The notes: generated by a model not told the origin, from the sequence alone. A DNA stretch of 7,725 bases from Armatimonadota bacterium (GCA_026392135.1 JAPLCR010000394.1:1-7725); one strand, 5' to 3'; numbered from the stretch's first letter, positions 1 to 6,281 are shown. Program-made: numbers and translations.

Positions 1-42
1 CACCCCTCGCCCAGAATTGGGAGAGGGGACGGGGGTGAGGGC
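1..42. repeat. C/G-rich intergenic hairpin repeat
   Basis: Interrupted inverted repeat: CCCCTC (3-8) and CCCA (10-13) pair with TGGG (18-21) and GAGGGG (23-28) around the loop GAAT, with one G/A mismatch. A G-rich tail follows, to about 42. Read on the minus strand it is the CCCTCACCCCC-type short repeat that recurs between genes in many bacterial genomes. It sits just beyond the 3' end of the minus-strand gene at 83-373, so it may also act as a 3' stem. It could extend past the window edge. There is no clear T-run, so terminator function is not claimed. Confidence 0.65.
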
Positions 43-82
43 TTCTGGTGTTCAAATGGAACACTTATTCTGACGCGATTCC

Positions 83-373
83 CTAAGAGAGCCCCGTTCC
101 TAATACTATGGGTATTCCAGCATTGGGTTGATGAAAATGAAATAGAGTAACTCCGAACAACAACGCTACCCAAGCCAGCCAGCCATCGACAAGGTTGAGG
201 TTTGGAGCGGCGCAAATTGCGCCAAGCCAGATGAACGGAATCGCCAACAACACCCAGCTAGCAATAAGCGGAGCGCAGACGAACACTATTACAGTAAGGG
301 AGAGAGGAACTTTAAGTGGGCGCCGCACTTGGTAATAGAGTATGGGCTTTTCTTCTGCATCGAGGTTATCCAC
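83..373 (-). CDS. small membrane protein of unknown function
   Basis: This encodes 96 residues. The start is GTG at 373-371, supported by GGGAG at 385-381 with a 7-nt spacer; the stop is TAG. The charged N-terminus (DAEEK, then RRPLK) is followed by a long hydrophobic stretch at about residues 22-56, which could be one or two membrane passes, and a second at about 62-80. The C-terminus is short and neutral. By the positive-inside rule the basic N-terminus is probably cytoplasmic. I recognise no family and see no catalytic motif. It lies 34 bp downstream of the GT2 gene on the same strand, so the two are probably co-transcribed, and it may be an accessory or anchor subunit for that enzyme. That link rests on position alone. 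The good ribosome site and clean hydrophobic pattern argue that it is a real gene. Confidence 0.7.
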   Translation of the reverse strand: MDNLDAEEKPILYYQVRRPLKVPLSLTVIVFVCAPLIASWVLLAIPFIWLGAICAAPNLNLVDGWLAWVALLFGVTLFHFHQPNAGIPIVLGTGLS

Positions 374-407
374 AGTGTGTCTCCCTTACCGTTAGGCGGG
401 ATAGTCC

Positions 408-1103
408 CTAAAACTTCACGATACGAAACTTAATCAGCGTCCAAATCGCCATAACGCCGTCCGTCCAGCGAATTTTCTTGCCCTCTGCGAGGCTACGCGC
501 TTCATAGTGAATGGGGACTTCCACGATGCGATGCCCGCGCCGAAGGGCTTTCGCGGTGACTTCTGGGCAGAACTCAAATCGTTTGCAGGTGAGAGGGAAA
601 CTCTGCAGTATTTCAGTCTGGAAGGCTTTATAGCAGGTCGCCTCATCGGTCATGGGGCTATGAAAGAAGAAACGTATCATCCATGCTAATAAGATATTGA
701 CTATCCTGTTGGGGAGGCGCATATTCGGGTAGCCTTTGAGGAAGCGCGAACCGTAGACAATCTGCACGCCGTCCTGTTTGAACGCCTCCAGTATCGTGAG
801 ATAGTCTTGAGGGTCGTATTCGAGGTCGCCATCCTGCACAATGCAGTACAACCCTTTCGCGTGGGGTATCGCCGTCCGAATAGCCGCGCCCTTTCCCTGA
901 TTTTTGTCGTGATACAGTATCTCTAATTCTGGGAACTTGCCCACTATCTCTGATTGAAGATACTCTCGCGTACCATCGTTAGAGCAGTCGTCTACGAGGA
1001 TTATCTGTTTTTCAATAGGGACGGCGCACACGCGTTCGAGGAGTGTGAGAACAGTAGCACGTTCGTTATATACGGGCAGTAGCACCGTTAGGCAAGGGCG
1101 CAT
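408..1103 (-). CDS. family 2 glycosyltransferase, DPM1-like
   Basis: This is a 231-residue GT-A fold enzyme that would transfer a sugar from a nucleotide sugar, in this subgroup often to a polyprenyl phosphate at the cytoplasmic face of the membrane. Visible motifs in order are: N-terminal strand VLLPVYNER (7-15); VDDCSNDGT (37-45), the nucleotide-binding aspartates; KNQGKGAAI (67-75); the metal-binding QDGDLEYDP (90-98), where D91 and D93 form the DxD-like site; and VYGSRF (106-111). The length and the C-terminal GKKIRW...DG...WTLIKFR pattern fit single-domain DPM1-like GT2 proteins, which lack the extra membrane helices of GtrB or DPMS types. The start is ATG at 1103; its ribosome site is weak (GGAAC about 7 nt upstream). 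The 96-aa membrane protein follows 34 bp downstream. Donor and acceptor cannot be read from the sequence. Confidence 0.93.
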   Translation of the reverse strand: MRPCLTVLLPVYNERATVLTLLERVCAVPIEKQIILVDDCSNDGTREYLQSEIVGKFPELEILYHDKNQGKGAAIRTAIPHAKGLYCIVQDGDLEYDPQDYLTILEAFKQDGVQIVYGSRFLKGYPNMRLPNRIVNILLAWMIRFFFHSPMTDEATCYKAFQTEILQSFPLTCKRFEFCPEVTAKALRRGHRIVEVPIHYEARSLAEGKKIRWTDGVMAIWTLIKFRIVKF

Positions 1104-1136
1104 TCAGATAGTTCCAGTCTTGTAATCGGCAGTCTG

Positions 1137-1149
1137 CCGCGAGCAGTAG
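1137..1149. repeat. 13-bp perfect palindrome
   Basis: CGGCAG-T-CTGCCG, 34 bp upstream of the GT2 start codon on the minus strand. It could be a regulator site or the tip of an RNA hairpin in the leader. I cannot assign a binding protein. Confidence 0.3.
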
Positions 1150-1157
1150 GGTGGGAA

Positions 1158-1183
1158 GGGGATAAACGTCGAAGTTTCTCCCC
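1158..1183. repeat. hairpin between the dehydrogenase and GT2 genes
   Basis: GGGGA (1158-1162) pairs with TCCCC (1179-1183), and AAAC (1164-1167) with GTTT (1174-1177), with one mismatch between the arms and a 6-nt loop. There is no T-run on the minus-strand side, so an intrinsic terminator is not supported. It could be a processing or stability hairpin in the mRNA spacer between the two minus-strand genes. Confidence 0.35.
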
Positions 1184-1236
1184 TTTAGTTTCGGATCCGC
1201 GAGGCATATTGGTTCCCACATCTCATAAAAAAGCCT

Positions 1237-2280
1237 CTATTCGGCGTACTGAATACGTTCCCACTTTTTGGTCTTCATAGATTCGTAAGCGGCATCAAGG
1301 ACGCAGTTTACAATATAGCCGTCCTCGAAGGTCTCACGGGGTGTGACTCCCTTTGCCGCGCATTCTGTAAAGTGGCGCATCTCTTCACTGTACCCGTAAG
1401 TCCAAGCCTCGTCTACAGGTGGAAAGAGCCAGCCAGTCTCCGCATCTGCTTTCTCCACGACATAGCCCGCACCGGGACGTGAGAAGACCTTAATAGGTGT
1501 CTCTCGCGTGATATCGGTGAAGATTGTACCCTCTGTGCCATACACTTCGTTTCGCAAATCCAAGCCGCCTCGCGCCACCCAACTCAGCTCACTGATAGCG
1601 ACCTGTCCGCCCTCAAAGCGAATCATCATCATGGCGTTGTCTTCTGCGTCGGTTTTGTCATGGTGGTAGAGTAGGTCTCCCCACGCGATAACCTCTACAA
1701 TAGGGTTGTCTTTTCCTATGAAGTATCGCGCTGCCTCTATGGTGTGGCAGCCCATGTCGAGCATTGCCCCGCCGCCGGTCAGCTCTTTCTGCCAAAACCA
1801 GTCTTTATGGGGACCTGCGTGTGCCTCTCGCGAACGGACGGTTATCACTTTACCGATGCCGCCTCTCTCAATGAACTCACGTGCTTTTATGACGGCAGGG
1901 CTGAACACCTCCGTCTCTGCGTACCCGTTCATCACACCTGCCGCACGCACTGCATCGAGCATCTCTTTCGCCTCATGGCGGTTGCGTCCAAGTGGTTTTG
2001 TGCAGACCATCGGCTTCTCTGCACGGGCGCAGGCAATTGCGAGGTCTTTGTGAGCATAGTTGGGTACACCCAAAATGATGAGGTCAAGAGCTTTCCGCGC
2101 AATCACACCATATAGGTCGGTTGAGGCTTCAGGGATGTTCCATCTACTGGCGAAGCGTTGGGCATTGTCAAGATTGGGCGACGCAACTACCGCGACCTCC
2201 CAGTTACTAACGTGACGTAGCCCTTCCATATAAAAGTTGGACACGAAGCCGCTTCCAAGCAGTCCTATGCGTACCGACAT
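1237..2280 (-). CDS. Gfo/Idh/MocA-family NAD(P)-dependent oxidoreductase
   Basis: This is a 347-residue cytoplasmic dehydrogenase, the usual size for the family. The N-terminal Rossmann domain opens with RIGLLGSGFVSNF (4-16), the GxGxxx dinucleotide loop. TKPLGRN (94-100) carries the lysine equivalent to the family EKP motif. GGGAMLDMGCHTIE (169-182) holds the D175/H179 pair of the family's DxGxH active-site motif, at the start of the C-terminal substrate domain. Members oxidise or reduce sugars, inositols and related polyols; the substrate cannot be predicted here. The start is ATG at 2280 rather than an upstream TTG, because GGGAGG lies 8 nt before it and a consensus promoter (2315-2343) covers the upstream part of the frame. 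The gene heads a minus-strand group with the GT2, but the 133-bp gap leaves co-transcription open. Confidence 0.95.
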   Translation of the reverse strand: MSVRIGLLGSGFVSNFYMEGLRHVSNWEVAVVASPNLDNAQRFASRWNIPEASTDLYGVIARKALDLIILGVPNYAHKDLAIACARAEKPMVCTKPLGRNRHEAKEMLDAVRAAGVMNGYAETEVFSPAVIKAREFIERGGIGKVITVRSREAHAGPHKDWFWQKELTGGGAMLDMGCHTIEAARYFIGKDNPIVEVIAWGDLLYHHDKTDAEDNAMMMIRFEGGQVAISELSWVARGGLDLRNEVYGTEGTIFTDITRETPIKVFSRPGAGYVVEKADAETGWLFPPVDEAWTYGYSEEMRHFTECAAKGVTPRETFEDGYIVNCVLDAAYESMKTKKWERIQYAE

Positions 2281-2288
2281 TGTGATTA

Positions 2289-2294
2289 CCTCCC
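2289..2294 (-). promoter_or_regulatory. Shine-Dalgarno site fixing the dehydrogenase start
   Basis: GGGAGG on the minus strand, 8 nt upstream of the ATG at 2280. This decides the start over the longer frame opening at 2343. Confidence 0.85.
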
Positions 2295-2314
2295 AGAGAG
2301 TTTGTGATAGAGGA

Positions 2315-2343
2315 ATTATAGAGCATATAACGCAAAACGTCAA
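2315..2343 (-). promoter_or_regulatory. sigma-70-type promoter of the dehydrogenase gene
   Basis: On the minus strand, TTGACG (2343-2338, 5 of 6 consensus bases) is followed by a 17-nt spacer and a perfect TATAAT (2320-2315). Transcription should begin near 2308, giving a leader of about 28 nt to the ATG at 2280. It is the best-formed promoter in the window. Confidence 0.85.
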
Positions 2344-2728
2344 CGGAGGGCGGTAGTTCTGTTTCTCTGGCTTGGTGCCAGGAAAAGCGAAATGGTGTTT
2401 ACACCAAGTCTACAAAAATAGTTCAAAACACCCGTATTTTTACGAATGCGCTTCACGTACCAGAACTCCGATGATTCTCTTGAGAGATAAAAATTGAGTA
2501 AAAAAAAGAGCGGTTACTACACATTAATTTGGTTCGAGACACAAACCATCACAGTAATACAGACCCTCAGATGATATGAAGAGTGATAATTCAAGGCGCA
2601 AAACGAAACTGGTAAGACTGCGGTGTAGTTCCTAGTAAATCTGCTCGTACCTCATTCGCTATAAAAATGGAAAAAAGTAGTTGGAGAACGGACGCTCTCC
2701 GAAAGAAACGTAAGGAGACGGTAATTAG
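2344..2728. other. 385-bp intergenic region between divergent genes
   Basis: AT-rich non-coding spacer separating the minus-strand dehydrogenase from the plus-strand metalloprotease. It holds a small hairpin, CTGGC/GCCAG with loop TTGGT; the palindrome at 2393-2406; an A8 run near 2500-2507; a possible -10 TATAAA at 2660-2665 with no good -35; and an imperfect inverted repeat GGAGA/TCTCC at 2683-2700 in the metalloprotease leader. I found no convincing ORF, tRNA or known RNA element. Confidence 0.5.
2393..2406. promoter_or_regulatory. 14-bp palindrome, possible operator
   Basis: TGGTGT-TT-ACACCA has perfect 6-bp arms. It lies about 50 bp upstream of the dehydrogenase -35 box, inside the divergent spacer, where an activator or repressor site would be plausible. 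No regulator gene is adjacent and no second copy was seen, so function is unproven. Confidence 0.3.
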
Positions 2729-3994
2729 ATGAATACGCAAAAAATGAAGGTGACGGTCCTTCCCCTAATAGCCTCCCTGTTTATGGGAACTCTGTTTGCT
2801 CTACCAGTAAAAGCACAAGAGATTAATATTGAAAATATTGCATCGGGAAGTGTATTGCGGTATCCAGTTGCACTGCTCAGGGGGGAGTTACGGGGCGAAA
2901 AAACGAACCAGACCCAACTTGCAACCTCCTCATGGGTAGAGCAGGTAAGCCGTGACCATCGTCATGCTATCATTGTTAGTAATCTTTCGCGTCTGCCACT
3001 ACGCCCGTATCGCGCCGATATGTTCAGAAGCCAGTTTAAAGCACTTACGGAACTTGTCCCCGGTGAAAATCACATTCGCTTAGAGTGCGGAGACGTTACT
3101 AAAGAGTTTACGCTTATCTATCGCCCCATGCCCTCAATTCGTAAAGTACGCTTCGTCTATGTCACCGATAAAAGCGGCGACACCCGCTACCCCACACAGA
3201 TTGTTAGTGATCCGCAGGACTATAGAAACAAAATTGATACAGCCGCCAAACTCATGCAGACCTTCATGGCAGAGCGGATGAACACACTCGGTTATGGGCG
3301 CAAAACTTTCTCATTCGATACTGATGCAAACGGTAAGGTGACTGTCTCTACTTTACGGCTGCCTTGTACGGCAGAGCAGCTAAAAGGGTATTCGCAGTAT
3401 CAGATATGGAGTCTCGTTCAGCATGAAGTTCGCAAGCGACTGCCCAATGACAACGCAAAGACCCTGGTGATAACTGCTTTCTCACGTTATGATAGCAAGC
3501 AAAGCAAGCCTCTAGGGTATGCCTCCTTGGGAGGAATGGACTATGGGGTTGTCAGTAATCTCGGAATGTGTAGTTGGCCCAGTACCATCACTCAGGTTCC
3601 GAACGCCTTTACAGACACTACCTCGGTAGATGCCACTAGAATATATAATCAAAGTGCGTACCGCAATACTCTCTGGTCGTTGGCTTCTACCACAATTGGT
3701 GCGGCACTGCACGAACTAGGGCACGCTCTGGGGCTGGAACACTCCGCTAACCCGTACTGTGTTATGTCTACTGGGTATCAATACTTCCACCGCGCCTTTA
3801 TGGTAGATGATGCGCCCTGCGACCTAAGTCTGTTTCCCCTGCGGTTTGAAGAGGCGGCGGCAATTACTCTTGATGGGAGCATGGCACGTCAGTTGGCAAA
3901 CAGCCTCTGGCTACAGAATAGCACTCCCACTTATCGAATGGCGAAAAGTATTGCAGTGCGTAGACCTCTTGCGCTCAAAGTTATTGTTCACTGA
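2729..3994 (+). CDS. secreted zinc metalloprotease, metzincin motif
   Basis: This encodes 421 residues. The N-terminus is a classical signal peptide: basic start, hydrophobic LPLIASLFMGTLFALP (11-26), and a likely cut after VKA at residue 29. Residues 30-130 look like a beta-rich domain (VLRYPVALLRGEL, then a FKALTELVPGENHIRL stretch at 103-118), which matches the carbohydrate-binding-like N-terminus of YIL108W-type proteases. The catalytic core has HELGHALGLEH (328-338), so H328, H332 and H338 bind zinc and E329 is the general base. NPYCVMSTGYQYFHRAF (341-357) supplies a Met-turn (M346) and the GY..F.RAF pattern I associate with the Metallopep family (PF12044). C344 and C364 could form a disulfide. 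AGGAG (2713-2717) lies 11 nt before the ATG. The substrate is unknown; it may cleave extracellular or surface proteins. Metzincin assignment is firm, subfamily moderate. Confidence 0.88.
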   Translation: MNTQKMKVTVLPLIASLFMGTLFALPVKAQEINIENIASGSVLRYPVALLRGELRGEKTNQTQLATSSWVEQVSRDHRHAIIVSNLSRLPLRPYRADMFRSQFKALTELVPGENHIRLECGDVTKEFTLIYRPMPSIRKVRFVYVTDKSGDTRYPTQIVSDPQDYRNKIDTAAKLMQTFMAERMNTLGYGRKTFSFDTDANGKVTVSTLRLPCTAEQLKGYSQYQIWSLVQHEVRKRLPNDNAKTLVITAFSRYDSKQSKPLGYASLGGMDYGVVSNLGMCSWPSTITQVPNAFTDTTSVDATRIYNQSAYRNTLWSLASTTIGAALHELGHALGLEHSANPYCVMSTGYQYFHRAFMVDDAPCDLSLFPLRFEEAAAITLDGSMARQLANSLWLQNSTPTYRMAKSIAVRRPLALKVIVH

Positions 3995-4023
3995 AACGTA
4001 ACTACTCACGCTCTGGAATGCGA

Positions 4024-4061
4024 CCTAACCCCCTAACCCCCTTCCCGTTTCGGGAAGGGGG
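4024..4061. repeat. C/G-rich intergenic hairpin repeat, full copy
   Basis: CCCCCTTCCCG (4037-4047) and CGGGAAGGGGG (4051-4061) are perfect 11-bp arms around a TTT loop. They are preceded by tandem CTAACCCC-like units. It resembles short repeats dispersed between genes in many bacterial genomes. There is no T-run after the stem. It lies 43 bp beyond the stop of the metalloprotease gene by its left arm. Confidence 0.7.
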
Positions 4062-4161
4062 AATAACTGCCGCTAAGAAAATAACGGAGGCGGTGGAACG
4101 CTAGGCTTTTGACCTAAACCGAGTGGCTCTATCCAACGATAACCACTTTGCGCTCTAGTCA

Positions 4162-4178
4162 CCCCTTCCCGTTTCGGG
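4162..4178. repeat. partial copy of the hairpin repeat
   Basis: The 17-bp string CCCCTTCCCGTTTCGGG is identical to 4038-4054, but the right arm then ends and unrelated sequence follows. It is a broken copy, 124 bp downstream of the intact one. Confidence 0.65.
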
Positions 4179-4216
4179 TACTAAAAAAGAGGCAAGTACT
4201 GGTGGTTTACCTGATT

Positions 4217-4260
4217 CCTCCCCTTCTTTGCTGAGAAGGGGAGGTTGTTTTGATTATTAT
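4217..4260 (+). terminator. hairpin with T-rich tail, likely terminator
   Basis: CCTCCCCTTCT (4217-4227) and AGAAGGGGAGG (4234-4244) form a perfect 11-bp stem with a 6-nt loop, followed by TTGTTTTGATTATTAT. It would end transcripts from the metalloprotease gene, although it is about 220 bp from its stop codon. Its arms resemble the other C/G-rich repeats in this gap, so it may be a repeat copy doing the work of a terminator. Confidence 0.6.
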
Positions 4261-4279
4261 GAAAAATTTCTCGCAATAT

Positions 4280-4307
4280 GGAACTACAATCCCTGTCGGT
4301 ATCCGTA
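4280..4307 (+). promoter_or_regulatory. possible ECF/sigmaE-like promoter for htrA
   Basis: GGAACT (4280-4285) with a TCCGTA box beginning at 4302 leaves 17 nt after GGAAC, the spacing typical of extracytoplasmic-function sigma promoters. HtrA genes are often under such envelope-stress control. It lies about 150 nt before the htrA start. A match this short can arise by chance, and no better sigma-70 promoter was found in the gap. Confidence 0.25.
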
Positions 4308-4445
4308 TTTCTTAATAATCACATAGATTTTTTCGGAGTGATAGTGAAACAAACACCCGCTCTGAACCGTCTATCGTTTTAAGTAGCATTAGTGTAGGGG
4401 AAGAGCGTAATTTCCTTACACATTTTCAAACAAATAAAGAGTATT

Positions 4446-4451
4446 GAGGAG
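4446..4451 (+). promoter_or_regulatory. Shine-Dalgarno site fixing the htrA start
   Basis: GAGGAG lies 10 nt before the ATG at 4462. It overlaps the upstream in-frame TTG at 4444, which is therefore unlikely to be the start. Confidence 0.75.
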
Positions 4452-4461
4452 CGACAAAAAC

Positions 4462-5928
4462 ATGGAAACAACGTCTTGGCGACAGAAAACCCCACTGGTA
4501 GTGGTTGTTCCTGTCGTATTTGGACTGGGAGTGATAACAGCAATGGGGTTGCGTGTGAATGCTGGCGCACAAAACAACAAGCCGCCAGTGCAACCTGGCA
4601 CGCAGGTAGTTGAGATGCAGAATGCGTTTGAACAGGTCGCGGACACACTACGTCCTTCGATTGTGTTCATTCGTGCAAAGCAGGCTGCTGCCGCGCCTAC
4701 AGAGGAGGAGAACCCTTTCGGCTTTGGGGCTCCGAGTATGCCGCGTGGTTTTAGGACTCCGCGTGCAACTGCAAGCGGTTCGGGTGTCATTGTACGCCCT
4801 GATGGATACATTCTGACCAACGACCATGTTGTACAGGGTGCGGATAAAGTAGTGGTGCGCCTGCAAGATGGACGCGAGTTTAATGGAGTGGTGAAACGCG
4901 ATTTTCGCAGTGATCTTGCTCTGGTTAAGGTGGAAGCTGCAAACCTGCCCGCCGCGCAGCTTGCGGATTCTGACAAAGTTAAAATAGGACAGTGGGCGGT
5001 TGCCTTTGGAAGTCCATTCGGGTTGAGTGATACGATGACACTGGGTATCGTATCATCACTTCATCGCAATCAGCAGATTGGAATGGGTTCTAATGGGCGT
5101 TACTATCCTAGCCTGATTCAGACAGATGCAAGCATTAACCCGGGTAACTCGGGCGGTCCCCTGATTGACATCTACGGGCGTGTAGTGGGTATCAATGTGG
5201 CTATTGAGTCCCCCACAGGTGGTAGCGTTGGAATCGGCTTTGCCATTCCTATCAATACCGCGAAGTTCGTGATGGAGCAGCTTATTGCAAAGGGGACGGT
5301 AACTCGTGGGTATTTGGGGCTTGCACCGAAAGCTCTAGGTTTTGATGACCAGAAGCGTTACAACCTTACCAAGGGTGTACTCGTTACACAGGTACAGGAC
5401 AACACCCCCGCCGCGAAAGCGGGCTTTCAGGTGGAGGATGTTATCACGCGATTCAACGGTAAGCAAATCGACGGTGAGATTGATTTCCGCGATATTGTAG
5501 CACGAACAGCTCCGGGTGTTTCGGTTCCGGTAACGGTACGGCGTGGTTCGGAGGATGTGACGGTTAACGTGAAGCTGGGGGCGGTAGATGAGAAGAAGGT
5601 AGCGGCGGCAAATCCCGTTCGTAAAGCAGAAACTAAAGGCAAACTGGGGATAGTAGTGGGCGACACTCAAGACCCTGAAGTGCGTGAAAAGTTGAAACTT
5701 GAAGCTTCTGCAAAGCCTGCCGCAATAGTGATGGAAGTCGTTCCGAGTAGCCCTGCCGCCGAGGCTGGTATTTTGAAAGGCGATATTGTAGAGAGAATTG
5801 ACGGCAAGAGAGTGGGCAACGCAGAGGCTGTGACTTCGGTAGTAAAATCTCTGGCTGTGGGTAAGCCGGTTACAATGGTTATTCGCCGCGGCGACCAGCA
5901 GGTTTTAGTCAACATTGATTTTGATTAG
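4462..5928 (+). CDS. htrA: HtrA/Deg-family serine endoprotease with two PDZ domains
   Basis: This encodes 488 residues from ATG 4462. The N-terminal hydrophobic segment (about 11-34) ending NAGAQ is a signal peptide with a possible AxA cut near residue 36, or an uncleaved anchor. The trypsin-like domain has the complete triad: H122 in TNDHVV, D151 in RSDLALVKV, and S230 in NPGNSGGPL. A PFGFG stretch and TATASGSG-like segment before the domain resemble the regulatory LA loop of Deg proteins. PDZ1 spans about 283-372 (GYLGL to NVKL) and PDZ2 about 393-488 (KGKLGIVV to the C-terminus), each with the G-L/I-G-hydrophobic carboxylate-binding start and a PAA(K/E)AG segment. The architecture matches DegP/DegQ: an extracytoplasmic protease and chaperone that degrades misfolded proteins, normally as an oligomer. 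It sits alone, flanked by a terminator upstream and a hairpin downstream. Which Deg paralogue it is cannot be decided. Confidence 0.96.
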   Translation: METTSWRQKTPLVVVVPVVFGLGVITAMGLRVNAGAQNNKPPVQPGTQVVEMQNAFEQVADTLRPSIVFIRAKQAAAAPTEEENPFGFGAPSMPRGFRTPRATASGSGVIVRPDGYILTNDHVVQGADKVVVRLQDGREFNGVVKRDFRSDLALVKVEAANLPAAQLADSDKVKIGQWAVAFGSPFGLSDTMTLGIVSSLHRNQQIGMGSNGRYYPSLIQTDASINPGNSGGPLIDIYGRVVGINVAIESPTGGSVGIGFAIPINTAKFVMEQLIAKGTVTRGYLGLAPKALGFDDQKRYNLTKGVLVTQVQDNTPAAKAGFQVEDVITRFNGKQIDGEIDFRDIVARTAPGVSVPVTVRRGSEDVTVNVKLGAVDEKKVAAANPVRKAETKGKLGIVVGDTQDPEVREKLKLEASAKPAAIVMEVVPSSPAAEAGILKGDIVERIDGKRVGNAEAVTSVVKSLAVGKPVTMVIRRGDQQVLVNIDFD

Positions 5929-5953
5929 GCACGGTTTGAGGCGTGGGTAAATA

Positions 5954-5980
5954 GGGGTAGAGCAGAAGTCTCTCTACCCC
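5954..5980 (+). terminator. hairpin after htrA, weak terminator candidate
   Basis: GGGGTAGAG (5954-5962) and CTCTACCCC (5972-5980) form a perfect 9-bp stem with a 9-nt loop, 25 bp after the htrA stop. No T-run follows, so it may stabilise the 3' end or end transcription only partly. Readthrough into the small gene at 6064 remains possible. Confidence 0.4.
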
Positions 5981-5981
5981 A

Positions 5982-6036
5982 ACGCTACTCCTCGCGCCTC
6001 GTGTGTCTTGGGGACACGCAGTATCAAGGGTAGCGT
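5982..6036 (+). other. nested hairpin in the leader of the small gene
   Basis: ACGCTACTC (5982-5990) pairs with GGGTAGCGT (6028-6036), 9 bp with one G-U. Inside, GTGTC (6003-6007) pairs with GACAC (6013-6017). The structure ends 27 nt before the GTG start at 6064. It matches no riboswitch or RNA family I know. Confidence 0.3.
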
Positions 6037-6063
6037 GTATTTAGAAAGTATAGGGTAAACACA

Positions 6064-6261
6064 GTGGAGACAATGGCTCCTATCAAGTTTGGAGAAAAGC
6101 TGATTCGCGTTCCTGAGTGGGTGTACTATTTTACCGATGAGCAGTTTATGCTCTGGTGTAAACAGAGGAAATTGCAGATAGCCCCGTCCATTCGTACCTT
6201 CCCGGACGAAGAGCGTGCCGCGATTTTTCGCTACATGGTGCGCCAACAACTGGTGAACTAA
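6064..6261 (+). CDS. small hypothetical protein
   Basis: This encodes 65 residues from GTG 6064 (AGGG at 6052-6055, 8-nt spacer). An ATG at 6073 would give 62 residues, but its GGAG is only 3 nt away, so GTG is preferred. The product is soluble, without a signal peptide or membrane segment, and rich in aromatic residues in the middle (PEWVYYFTDEQFMLW). A basic stretch (CKQRK) follows, and the C-terminal half (FPDEERAAIFRYMVRQQL) looks helical. I recognise no family. It lies 135 bp after htrA, with hairpins between, and is followed 20 bp later by a strong terminator. That placement favours a real, expressed gene. Partnership with HtrA would be guesswork. Confidence 0.6.
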   Translation: METMAPIKFGEKLIRVPEWVYYFTDEQFMLWCKQRKLQIAPSIRTFPDEERAAIFRYMVRQQLVN

Positions 6262-6281
6262 CGACGACGTTGACATAAGCG

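Larger units (their letters stand above)
3995..4461 (+). other. 467-bp intergenic region with repeats before htrA
   Basis: This non-coding stretch holds three C/G-rich hairpin-repeat copies (4024-4061, 4162-4178, 4217-4244), the last of which can serve as a terminator. It also holds an AT-rich segment with a possible ECF-type promoter (4280-4307) and the htrA leader. No ORF with a ribosome site was found. The segment 4065-4160 matches nothing I recognise. Confidence 0.5.

Noticed and set aside
1225..1247. T6 run just after the dehydrogenase stop on the minus strand as an intrinsic terminator
   Set aside because: Only a GCC/GGC 3-bp stem precedes the T-run, too weak to call a terminator.
1706..2115. 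Plus-strand reading frames of 115-123 residues inside the dehydrogenase
   Set aside because: They are antisense shadows of a clear Gfo/Idh/MocA gene and resemble no protein family.
2338..2343. TTG at 2343 as start of a longer dehydrogenase
   Set aside because: This triplet is the -35 box of the promoter; the extra 21 residues would lie in the promoter and untranslated leader.
2530..2550. GGTTCGAGAC resembling a tRNA T-loop
   Set aside because: The flanking bases do not form a T-stem and no acceptor, D or anticodon arms can be built around it.
2683..2700. GGAGA/TCTCC inverted repeat as a regulator of the metalloprotease
   Set aside because: Internal mismatches break the symmetry and the 5-bp arms are too short to claim function.
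4024..4244. CRISPR-like spacing of the repeated hairpins
   Set aside because: Only two copies share exact sequence, the spacing is irregular (over 100 bp) and no cas gene is present.
4416..4976. 186-residue minus-strand frame over the start of htrA
   Set aside because: It is Ser/Thr/Arg-rich shadow sequence opposite the conserved protease domain, with no ribosome site.
5974..6276. 100-residue minus-strand reading frame opposite the small gene
   Set aside because: It has no ribosome site, runs through both hairpins, and its opposite strand has a better-supported gene and terminator.
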